From Bacteroidales bacterium (GTDB lineage: Bacteria > Bacteroidota > Bacteroidia > Bacteroidales > Paludibacteraceae): a stretch of DNA of 55,731 nt. A model generated the notes under the pieces. It had not been told where the DNA came from. It saw only the letters and a list, made by a program, of their open reading frames with translations, and did not search any database. The translations under genes were made by a program, and so were the position numbers. Of the stretch, positions 19,851 to 26,037 are shown piece after piece. The stretch covers positions 1-55,731 of the forward strand of contig SUWZ01000017.1 in assembly GCA_015061185.1 (NCBI GenBank), read 5' to 3'. How positions within the stretch are numbered: position 1 is the stretch's first letter; each line of letters starts with the position of its first letter.

Positions 19851-21332
19851 TCACTTAATTTTTTTGACAATCGCATTAATTAACTTCGTTCCAAAAGAAC
19901 GTCCCAAAGAGGTCAACATTTTGGTCATCGCTTTCTCAAACGGCGATTGTTTTTGAGATGTTTTTTTGCTGCTCTTTTCTCTCTCCTTAGCCATTTTCTT
20001 TGCCTCTTTTTCCTCTGCAGCCCGACGCTTTTCCGCCTCCTTCTCTTCCAACTCTTTCTCTGTCAACTCAGTCAAAATTTCGGAAGCAGATTCACGTTCC
20101 ACCCTATTCTCATAGACACCGTAAAGGCGGGATTTTTTTATCGCCTCGCTACGCTCCTCTGCCGTAAGCGGACCAATTTGCCCTTGCGGACAAAGCATTT
20201 TTGCACGCTCAACAATCGCAGGAGCCCCCTTTTCATCCAAGAAAGAGATTAGAGCCTCTCCGGTCTCCAACTCCAAGATGGTAGATTCTGTATCAAACTT
20301 TTCATTTTGACGGAAAGTTTCCGCAATCTTCTTCACAGCTTTTTGATCTTTCGGCGTGAAAGCACGCAACGCATGTTGGATTTTATTACCCAACTGACCT
20401 AAGACACTCTCGGGAATATCCATTGGGTTTTGCGTAATAAAATAGACACCGACCCCTTTAGAGCGAATCAAACGAACCACCTTTTCTATTTGCTCCATCA
20501 AGACCTTAGAAGCATCGTCAAACAACAAGTGAGCCTCATCAAAGAAGAAGATAAACTTCGGTTTATCCATATCTCCAACCTCCGGTAATTTAGAGTACAA
20601 AGAGTTGAGCAACCACATCAAGAATGCAGAATACAACTTAGGGTAATTATACAATTTATCAGCAGCCAAGATATTAATCACACCCTTTGCGCCCTCTTGC
20701 TCAATTAATTTTTCCACATCAAAGGCCGGCTCACCGAAGAAATAGTCGCCTCCTTGCTCCTCCAATGACAGCAGACCACGCTGAATGGCACCAATAGAAG
20801 CTGACGAGATGTTACCATAATCAGTTTGGTACTCTTTTGCATGCTGACCAACATAATTGAGCATAGCCCTTAAATCTTTTAAATCGACAAGAGGCATCTT
20901 TTCATCTTCAGCAATACAAAATACGGCATTCAGAACCCCCTCTTGCGTCTCATTTAGATCCAAAACCCTTGTAAACAGCATCACCCCAAACTCGCGCACA
21001 GTCACACGCAAAGGATGCCCTTCGTTGCCATACACATCAAAGAAGCGAGCAGGATAAGTCTGAAAATCAAATGTCACGCCAAATTCAGCTTGTCTTTTCT
21101 CTATAAAAGAGGTCAATGCTCCTGCCTTATAAATTCCGGACAAATCCCCCTTCATATCCGCCATAAAACAAGGTACGCCCAAATCGCTAAACGACTCAGC
21201 CAAGACCTGCAATGAAACAGTTTTTCCTGTACCTGTTGCACCTGCAATCAAACCATGTCTATTGGACATTTTAGGAACCAAGAAGAGCGGTTTATCAGAA
21301 TGTGCAACATATAACTGATTATCTTTCAACAT
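19851..21332 (-). CDS. HerA-like DUF853 family ATPase (YjgR type)
   Basis: 493 residues from MLKDNQLYVAHSDKP. The P-loop GATGTGKT follows closely, then FMADMKGDLSG, the Walker B region KFIFFFDEAHLLFDD, and VGVYFITQNPMDIP, all typical of the HerA/FtsK-related DUF853 family. A basic, lysine/glutamate-rich linker near residues 405-470 precedes a conserved C-terminus. The physiological role of the family is not established; it is chromosomal and unrelated to the provirus ATPase downstream. Confidence 0.88.
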   Translation of the reverse strand: MLKDNQLYVAHSDKPLFLVPKMSNRHGLIAGATGTGKTVSLQVLAESFSDLGVPCFMADMKGDLSGIYKAGALTSFIEKRQAEFGVTFDFQTYPARFFDVYGNEGHPLRVTVREFGVMLFTRVLDLNETQEGVLNAVFCIAEDEKMPLVDLKDLRAMLNYVGQHAKEYQTDYGNISSASIGAIQRGLLSLEEQGGDYFFGEPAFDVEKLIEQEGAKGVINILAADKLYNYPKLYSAFLMWLLNSLYSKLPEVGDMDKPKFIFFFDEAHLLFDDASKVLMEQIEKVVRLIRSKGVGVYFITQNPMDIPESVLGQLGNKIQHALRAFTPKDQKAVKKIAETFRQNEKFDTESTILELETGEALISFLDEKGAPAIVERAKMLCPQGQIGPLTAEERSEAIKKSRLYGVYENRVERESASEILTELTEKELEEKEAEKRRAAEEKEAKKMAKEREKSSKKTSQKQSPFEKAMTKMLTSLGRSFGTKLINAIVKKIK

Positions 21333-21685
21333 AATAATTAAATCAATTAACAACTTTCAACAAGTTGTCCTATTTATAATAAATATTCATTAAACTCAAT
21401 TGAGGCAAATTTCTCTTCCCAAATTCCTTTCTTTCATACCATCTAAAGAAAAAAAATGGGATTAAGAAACACTTTTACACCCCTCACAAAGTTGCACTAT
21501 TTTTTTTAATTATGCAAACCGGCCTTTTCTGAAGAAAAAAATTAAAAAAATTCAGATTTATAAAATTCTACTTATCAACTACTTAAAGAACTACATCAAA
21601 AGCAAAGTAAAAAAAGTACGAAAAAAAGTGTGAAAATATTTGCACGATTAAAAAAAAAGCCCGACATTTGCATCACTTTTAAAAA
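21333..21685. other. AT-rich gap upstream of tRNA-Pro
   Basis: No coding frame of note. GACATTTG at 21663-21670 is one base off the TAnnTTTG consensus and is well placed, about 15 bases before tRNA-Pro, to be its promoter. The remainder is homopolymer-rich sequence without clear structure. Confidence 0.4.
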
Positions 21686-21760
21686 CGAGGTGTAGCGCAG
21701 TCCGGTTAGCGCATCTGGTTTGGGACCAGAGGGTCGGGGGTTCGAATCCCTTCACCTCGA
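21686..21760 (+). tRNA. tRNA-Pro (anticodon UGG)
   Basis: 75 nt with acceptor stem CGAGGTG/CACCTCG, anticodon stem TCTGG/CCAGA with loop TTTGGGA giving UGG, T arm GGGGGTTCGAATCCC..., and discriminator A at 21760. CCA is not encoded. Its 3' 28 bases form part of the phage attachment core, and integration leaves the tRNA intact. Confidence 0.95.
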
Positions 21761-21761
21761 C
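21733..21761. other. attL core (29 bp) in tRNA-Pro
   Basis: The sequence from GTCGGGGG to CACCTCGAC is repeated without mismatch at 43317-43345. Identity ends at both sides (G/A before, G/A after), which fixes the core. Confidence 0.92.
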
Positions 21762-21762
21762 G

Positions 21763-21808
21763 AAAGACTGAAAGTCAGTATTTTAAATATTGCTTTCAGT
21801 CTTTTCCG
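21763..21808 (+). terminator. element-supplied terminator for tRNA-Pro
   Basis: AAAGACTGAAAG at 21763-21774 pairs over 12 bp with CTTTCAGTCTTT at 21793-21804. It lies immediately inside attL and takes the place of the host terminator now displaced to 43346-43377. Confidence 0.7.
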
Positions 21809-21877
21809 TTTAAAACTGCGACGCAAATGCGACTTTGCGTGAAACGTTTTTTTCTGTGGCCGACACAGTAAAAAAAA

Positions 21878-23059
21878 ATGGCAGACTCAAAAAACTCAAA
21901 GAAAACTAATTTTACCGCCCAAAAGTGTAATAGTGTATATCTATGTGCTAAGTTGTATGAATACAACGACAAGGATTGGCAAATAGAATATTATGCTCAA
22001 AATCCTCAAACAGGGAAGATGAAGAGATTTAGGGTGCGTGTGAATAAAATTGTAAAAAGAGCAAAAAACAAAAAAGAAGCTCGCTTGCAGATCGGTAAAA
22101 TCATAGAAGCAATCAATGTAAAACTTTATAGTGGTTGGAATCCTTTTTATGAAGGGGAAGATTCGCGTCTGTATGAGAAACTGTATAATGTTACTGAAAT
22201 CTATATTGCAGAAAAGAAAAAGGAAGCTCGCCCGGACACTCTGCGATCTTATTCTTCTTACGTTTCATTGCTCAATAATTGGGTGGGTAGATTCAATAAA
22301 GAACTGTTCTGCTCCCTGTTCAATCATACTCTTGCCATCAAATTCATGGATTATGCCTATAACGAAAGAAATGTTTCTGCAAGAACCTACAATAACTATC
22401 TGAAGATGTCTCGTTGTTTCTTTGAGTGGGCGGTCGAGAAGGGTTATTGCAAAGAGAACCCATTCTTGAGGATCAAGATGAAGAAAAAGACAACCAAGGA
22501 AAGAACCATCATAGATGTGGCCAATAGGAAAAGGATTGCGGAACACCTCAAAGGGAAACCATTTCTATTGGTCTGTATGTTGGTCTATCACAGTCTGATT
22601 CGCCCTAAGGAGATCAGGAACCTGAAGATTGGAGATATTGACATGTCCGGGCATTGCATCAAGGTGAGTGGCGAGATTGCCAAAAACCACAAAACAAGGT
22701 ATGCTGCCATCTCTGCCCAGATAGAGAATCTGATTCATGAACTGAACATTTTGAAAAAGCCTAAATCATGGTACATCTTTTCAGACCCTGTTACAATGGC
22801 ACCCGGAACCAATCTGTTGTATGATGCCAAATTCACAAAGGAGTTCACCAAGCTCCGAAAAGAGCTGAAGCTACCGGCAAACATGCAGTTATATTCATTC
22901 CGGGACACCGGCATATTTGAAATGCTGAAGGCAAATGTTGATGACCTCTCAGTGATGCAGCACGCTGATCACTCCAGTTTGGATATCACATCCATCTATG
23001 CCAACCATTTTGATCCCAACCTTAATAAGATCATCAATGAGAAGACACCGGAGTTCTGA
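21878..23059 (+). CDS. int: tyrosine-type site-specific integrase
   Basis: 393 residues with a three-part layout: an N-terminal arm-binding domain, a SAM-like core-binding domain (about 105-205) and the catalytic domain. Visible catalytic residues are the arginine in HSLIRPKEIRNL (near 238), the arginine in LYSFRDTGI, the histidine in ADHSSLD and the nucleophilic tyrosine in SIYANH (near 375). The usual first histidine of the HxxR box is replaced (YSFR), as in many Bacteroidota integrases. It recombines the tRNA-Pro core. It faces inward, 117 bases from attL, and ends at a terminator shared with the PIN gene. Confidence 0.93.
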   Translation: MADSKNSKKTNFTAQKCNSVYLCAKLYEYNDKDWQIEYYAQNPQTGKMKRFRVRVNKIVKRAKNKKEARLQIGKIIEAINVKLYSGWNPFYEGEDSRLYEKLYNVTEIYIAEKKKEARPDTLRSYSSYVSLLNNWVGRFNKELFCSLFNHTLAIKFMDYAYNERNVSARTYNNYLKMSRCFFEWAVEKGYCKENPFLRIKMKKKTTKERTIIDVANRKRIAEHLKGKPFLLVCMLVYHSLIRPKEIRNLKIGDIDMSGHCIKVSGEIAKNHKTRYAAISAQIENLIHELNILKKPKSWYIFSDPVTMAPGTNLLYDAKFTKEFTKLRKELKLPANMQLYSFRDTGIFEMLKANVDDLSVMQHADHSSLDITSIYANHFDPNLNKIINEKTPEF

Positions 23060-23067
23060 CAAAAGAA

Positions 23068-23094
23068 AAAGGAGCTGTTTTGCTCCTTTTTAAA
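23068..23094. terminator. bidirectional terminator between int and the PIN toxin gene
   Basis: AAAAGGAGC and GCTCCTTTTT form a stem around GCTGTTTTGC at 23070-23091, with A and T runs on opposite sides. Confidence 0.75.
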
Positions 23095-23547
23095 CTATTT
23101 ATCTAACCGAGTTCTTAAAAGATGAACTTCGGGTAATAACTTTTCTACATCTTTGAAAATTCTAAAATCTTTAAGGTTATTGGTTAAGATAGCATCGCAA
23201 TTTTTGATTTGACTGATTTGATATTGGATATTATCTTCAATATCATTACTATCGTAAGAAAAAGCTTTTTCAATATGGTTAAATGTAAAATCAACCACTG
23301 TTATCTTAGATGATAACTTTTTTATAAAGTCAATTGTTTGCTCCTTTGAAAATGCTTTTCTCTCTTTTTTCTTTTTTTGAAGTTCCGCAATGGTTTGTAC
23401 CATGGCGAGTGAAGATGTAAACAAATGATTTCTTTTAACTTTCTTGAATACGTAAGAAAGTCCTTCTTTGCCAAGCCCCTTCCCAGTGCAGTAGTTTATC
23501 AAAACATTTGCATCTATATAGATGTTGATAATTGCGTCATTCATCAT
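23095..23547 (-). CDS. PIN-domain protein, probable VapC-like toxin
   Basis: 150 residues. The PIN acidic residues are visible: D in IYIDANVLINY near residue 12, E in TIAELQ near 55, and D/D in KNCDAILTNNLKDF near 117 and 125. Such proteins are metal-dependent RNases. The start overlaps the upstream small gene by 4 bases (ATGA), the usual antitoxin-toxin coupling. Confidence 0.8.
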   Translation of the reverse strand: MMNDAIINIYIDANVLINYCTGKGLGKEGLSYVFKKVKRNHLFTSSLAMVQTIAELQKKKKERKAFSKEQTIDFIKKLSSKITVVDFTFNHIEKAFSYDSNDIEDNIQYQISQIKNCDAILTNNLKDFRIFKDVEKLLPEVHLLRTRLDK

Positions 23548-23726
23548 AAAACGAGTTTTGTAAATTTCTTTTTTTCTGCAGGAGTAATAAGATCCAAATT
23601 GTGTTTGATAAAAGAATCTATACTCATATCAAAGAAATCCTTTTTCTTTATACCAGTTTTTTTCAAAATCAACTCAAACAATTCTTTTGTTTGCTTGTCA
23701 ATCTCTTTATCTTCTTTTGTCGCCAT
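23544..23726 (-). CDS. probable antitoxin of the PIN toxin
   Basis: 60 residues from MATKEDKEIDKQTKELF; the longer reading upstream crosses the promoter. Charged and helical, with no recognisable DNA-binding motif. It precedes the PIN gene with a 4-base overlap. A TACTTTTG -7 box on the minus strand (23764-23757) lies 31 bases upstream. Confidence 0.65.
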   Translation of the reverse strand: MATKEDKEIDKQTKELFELILKKTGIKKKDFFDMSIDSFIKHNLDLITPAEKKKFTKLVL

Positions 23727-23830
23727 ATTCTTTGCATTTTTGTTGTTATTACTTTGCAAAAGTACGTTTTATTTCAAAAAATCCAAATGCAACGGATTTA
23801 AAAAACATTAATCCGCTGTAGGTTGCAATG

Positions 23831-23864
23831 TCACAGATGTAAACTATTATTTTGTTTTAGAAAA
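23831..23864. repeat. 34-bp direct repeat, copy 1, flanking the DUF5618-like cassette
   Basis: TCACAGATGTAAACTATTAT and the following 14 bases match 24291-24324 with only three or so differences; the two copies are exactly 460 bp apart. This copy carries TACATCTG, a one-off version of the -7 box. Confidence 0.75.
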
Positions 23865-23874
23865 CATTGCTTTT

Positions 23875-24276
23875 TTAATGATATTTCTCTTCACATCTTG
23901 AAATTATATTCTTTGCAATCTCAAAGCCTGTCTTTATGGTTTTTGAGGATTTTATTCCATCATAACCCATGTAAAGATGCAAATGGTTGTACCCTTCGAT
24001 GATATGCAATATCATTTTTTTATCTTTAGCACTTATGATTCTTTTGTAATCATCGATGGTCAGCCGTGTTCCTTTCTTTTTCTCTTTCTTAATGTCGTAT
24101 GCGGCATCCAAAGCAATGAGGCATCCATTCCAAGCTGTGTTCCCTGCCATCCGAACATACTTTGAGTCTGAATAATACCCATCATTATCCACTGTTGTAT
24201 TGTTCTTTAGAACATCCTTTGCATTTTGCAGATACCTCTTAGCTTCTTCTATAGGATTCTTTTTCTCCATAATCAT
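23875..24276 (-). CDS. DUF5618-like (HEPN-type) small protein
   Basis: 133 residues, mostly helical. The order EEAKRYLQNAKDVLKN, KYVRMAGNTAWNGCLIALDAA and YNHLHLYMGYDG resembles the DUF5618 family found in Bacteroidota, related in shape to HEPN proteins. An alternative ATG lies at 24270. The gene sits alone between two 34-bp direct repeats, the upstream of which carries its promoter (TACATTTG at 24301-24294, minus strand), so it looks like a self-contained inserted cassette. The function is unknown; an RNase or nucleotidyl-transfer partner role is possible for HEPN-type proteins. Confidence 0.6.
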   Translation of the reverse strand: MIMEKKNPIEEAKRYLQNAKDVLKNNTTVDNDGYYSDSKYVRMAGNTAWNGCLIALDAAYDIKKEKKKGTRLTIDDYKRIISAKDKKMILHIIEGYNHLHLYMGYDGIKSSKTIKTGFEIAKNIISRCEEKYH

Positions 24277-24290
24277 ACAGTTTTATTTTG

Positions 24291-24324
24291 TCACAAATGT
24301 AAACTATTATTTTGATTTAGAAAG
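24291..24324. repeat. 34-bp direct repeat, copy 2, with promoter
   Basis: Second copy of the repeat at 23831-23864. On the minus strand it supplies TACATTTG (24301-24294), a full TAnnTTTG box for the cassette gene, and also contains the 3' end of the small gene at 24307-24447. Confidence 0.75.
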
Positions 24325-24447
24325 CGTTTTCTCTCTTAAAGAATGTTGAGGGAAAGGTTGTATGGTAAGTTTTGCCTTGTCAGATGGTTTGTCTTCCATC
24401 TTTTGCTCGCTGGGTTTAAGCGTTGCTATGGGTTCTTTTAATTTCAT
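24307..24447 (-). CDS. 46-residue hypothetical protein
   Basis: An ATG at 24447 opens a 46-codon frame (MKLKEPIATLKPSEQKMEDK ...) ending with TAA at 24307. It is charged and proline-containing with no membrane span. It lies 12 bases after the spanin-like gene on the same strand, which fits an operon position. Its last codons are within the direct repeat. Recognition as a real gene rests on packing only. Confidence 0.4.
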   Translation of the reverse strand: MKLKEPIATLKPSEQKMEDKPSDKAKLTIQPFPQHSLREKTLSKSK

Positions 24448-24459
24448 GATAATATGATT

Positions 24460-24969
24460 TTATAATTCAACAATTCTTTTGAAGACGAAGAGGAAGAACA
24501 GCACCAACAAGATGAGCCAAAACAGTTTTCCTGATTTATGCAAAAGTTTATCACTCCATGACTGTTCTTTCTCCACATATTCTGTTTCTGTTTTATAGGT
24601 GATTTCAGGGACAAACACGGTGTCATTATGGATAAACACGATTGTGTCTGTCAAGGTTTTCACTTGCAGCCGAACGAGTTCCCGGTCTTCGTCGATAAGT
24701 GAAAGAGTGGCAGTAGAGCGTTTCGCGTCCGCTTTCGCTATTAAGGACTCACCGTCAAACCTCTCTGCCATCTCCCTCCATTCTTTCATCGAGAACACCA
24801 CAGAGCCACTATCAGGCTTCAGGTACAAAGTATCTTTGAGTGTTACAGGAACAGCCGACAAATTCTCTGTCAACAGTTCCGGATGTTTCTCCACCAATCG
24901 AGCCAATCGTTTCTGAGGAGAACAGGATGCCATCAGGCAAACAATCAAAAGAACATTCCACCACTTCAT
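24460..24969 (-). CDS. candidate unimolecular spanin (lipoprotein with C-terminal membrane anchor)
   Basis: 169 residues. It begins with a signal peptide and lipobox (LIVCLMASC, cysteine at 16) and ends with a single strong membrane span (FWLILLVLFFLFVF) followed by KRIVEL. A protein anchored in the outer membrane by lipid and in the inner membrane by its C-terminus has the layout of a one-piece spanin such as T1 gp11, which fuses the two membranes at the end of lysis. Its start overlaps the upstream gene by 4 bases (ATGA). No sequence similarity is claimed. Confidence 0.55.
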   Translation of the reverse strand: MKWWNVLLIVCLMASCSPQKRLARLVEKHPELLTENLSAVPVTLKDTLYLKPDSGSVVFSMKEWREMAERFDGESLIAKADAKRSTATLSLIDEDRELVRLQVKTLTDTIVFIHNDTVFVPEITYKTETEYVEKEQSWSDKLLHKSGKLFWLILLVLFFLFVFKRIVEL

Positions 24970-25268
24970 GACTTACCTCCTTCCAGTCTGGCAACCTTCT
25001 CTCGCAGTTCCCGGTTCTCCTTTTGCAAGGTTTCGCAATCACGTCGCATCCGCTCATAGTTTGCCTGTATATGGTTATAGTCGTTCTGCATCCGCTCGAT
25101 ACGTGCCTCAAACTCCTTGCGCAAAGACTCCAGCGCAAAATTGTAAGCCTCGTAAGCAGACTTGTCCGCCTCGTTCTCTCGCTTCCGTTTCCCACTGGCA
25201 TACCCGATTAGTCCGGTTACAATGGATGGCACCAATGCGATGACTGATAGTATTATTTCTGACTCCAT
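24966..25268 (-). CDS. membrane-anchored coiled-coil protein, lysis-associated candidate
   Basis: 100 residues from MESEIIL; a second ATG lies four codons upstream at 25280. One N-terminal membrane span (SVIALVPSIVTGLIGYA) and then a continuous coiled coil to the C-terminus. This layout fits an inner-membrane spanin (Rz-like) or a holin accessory. It is coupled by overlap to the lipoprotein gene downstream, so the pair may form the lysis end module. Confidence 0.6.
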   Translation of the reverse strand: MESEIILSVIALVPSIVTGLIGYASGKRKRENEADKSAYEAYNFALESLRKEFEARIERMQNDYNHIQANYERMRRDCETLQKENRELREKVARLEGGKS

Positions 25269-25292
25269 TAGAAAATTCATATTCTATTTACC

Positions 25293-25319
25293 TTTGTTTT
25301 GAAATTATATTTATATTTG
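25293..25319 (+). promoter_or_regulatory. promoter of structured RNA 1
   Basis: TATATTTG at 25312-25319 with a TTTG at 25293-25296 (spacing 15, shorter than usual). The expected start falls at about 25324-25328, exactly where the RNA's closing stem begins. Confidence 0.6.
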
Positions 25320-25323
25320 TGCC

Positions 25324-25472
25324 ATAAAGAATATGGACTGAGTTAGCTATGGCGGGTGTTGCCTTATCGTTTACAACATCACCGTTTCTAATGTTACTCC
25401 GGATAAGGCGGAGTACAGCAAGATTAGCGCTGCTGCCATATTCTTTTTCTTCTTTCTAAATCTCTTTTTTTA
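25324..25472 (+). ncRNA. structured small RNA, copy 1 of a tandem pair
   Basis: About 149 nt on the plus strand, opposite to the surrounding genes. An 11-bp closing stem AAAGAATATGG/CCATATTCTTT (25326-25336 with 25436-25446) and an internal 8-bp stem GCCTTATC/GATAAGGC (25361-25368 with 25402-25409) are visible; a U-rich tail with TCTTTTTTT ends it near 25470. It lacks a coding frame of note. Copy 2 keeps both stems with a compensatory change in the closing stem. Confidence 0.7.
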
Positions 25473-25494
25473 TACTTTAGTAGAAAAAATTATT

Positions 25495-25502
25495 TATATT
25501 TG
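25495..25502 (+). promoter_or_regulatory. promoter of structured RNA 2
   Basis: TATATTTG repeated with the same TGTGCCATAAAGAATA sequence downstream as copy 1, so each RNA has its own promoter. Confidence 0.6.
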
Positions 25503-25505
25503 TGC

Positions 25506-25655
25506 CATAAAGAATACGGATCGTATTTGTCCATTGCGAGTGCTGCCTTATCATCAACAGCACCACGCAGATAAGATTACCGTGGATAAGGCGCGAGTAT
25601 GATACAGCTGGAGGTATCACCGTATTCTCTTTTTCTTTTTCCAAATCTCTTTTTT
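25506..25655 (+). ncRNA. structured small RNA, copy 2 of a tandem pair
   Basis: Closing stem AAAGAATACGG/CCGTATTCTCT (25509-25519 with 25620-25630): a U-A pair of copy 1 has become C-G here, a compensatory change. The internal stem GCCTTATC/GATAAGGC (25545-25552 with 25585-25592) is identical, and a lesser stem CCACG/CGTGG (25562-25566 with 25581-25585) caps it. Loops diverge strongly between copies. Its 3' strand and U-rich tail overlap, antisense, the last codons of the gene at 25617-26018. Confidence 0.7.
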
Positions 25656-26018
25656 CTTTTTTAAATTGTCAGAACTTCTCGGCTGAGCCGTGCGAACTTC
25701 CCAAAAACCTTTCTTTACGATGTAGTTCAACGTCAGAGCCGCTGTTAAATGAGATTTGGCTTTCTCTTCAAAACACACCAAAAGAATTGATTCCTCACTA
25801 CCTTGATAAATTCTATTGTAATTATCCAACACTATTTTAACCATAAGTATTGGAGAAAGACCTAATAGTTTTAATTCTGTTTTATGTCTGTCCCTTATAT
25901 GATTTAAATAGTGTGTTGCAATATACACATCAGCACATTTAATGCCTGCTTCATCCGCAACACCTTTCCGGATTCTACCTACCTTCACATAAAGTGATGT
26001 TATATCCTCTTTTTTCAT
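25617..26018 (-). CDS. small protein resembling PBECR-type phage nucleases
   Basis: 133 residues. The arrangement YIATHYLNHIRDRHKTEL in the middle and GFWEVRTAQPRS near the C-terminus resembles the phage-Barnase-EndoU-ColicinE5/D-RelE-like nuclease (PBECR) group, with candidate catalytic histidines and arginines. The last 20 residues are lysine-rich and are encoded on the complement of the structured RNA's U-rich tail. It lies next to the spike gene. A structural or adsorption-related role is the alternative. Family assignment is tentative. Confidence 0.5.
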   Translation of the reverse strand: MKKEDITSLYVKVGRIRKGVADEAGIKCADVYIATHYLNHIRDRHKTELKLLGLSPILMVKIVLDNYNRIYQGSEESILLVCFEEKAKSHLTAALTLNYIVKKGFWEVRTAQPRSSDNLKKKKEIWKKKKRIR

Positions 26019-26037
26019 AACCTACCTAAATTTGATG

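Noticed and set aside
19851-21332. DUF853 ATPase as the provirus packaging ATPase
   Set aside because: It lies outside attL, has its own terminator and belongs to a widespread chromosomal family.
23875-24276. Diversity-generating retroelement around the spike and lysis genes
   Set aside because: No reverse transcriptase and no template/variable repeat pair near the spike C-terminus.
25321-25655. CRISPR array or type III antitoxin repeat array
   Set aside because: Only two units of about 180 bp period with their own promoters; no short regular repeat-spacer pattern and no cas genes.
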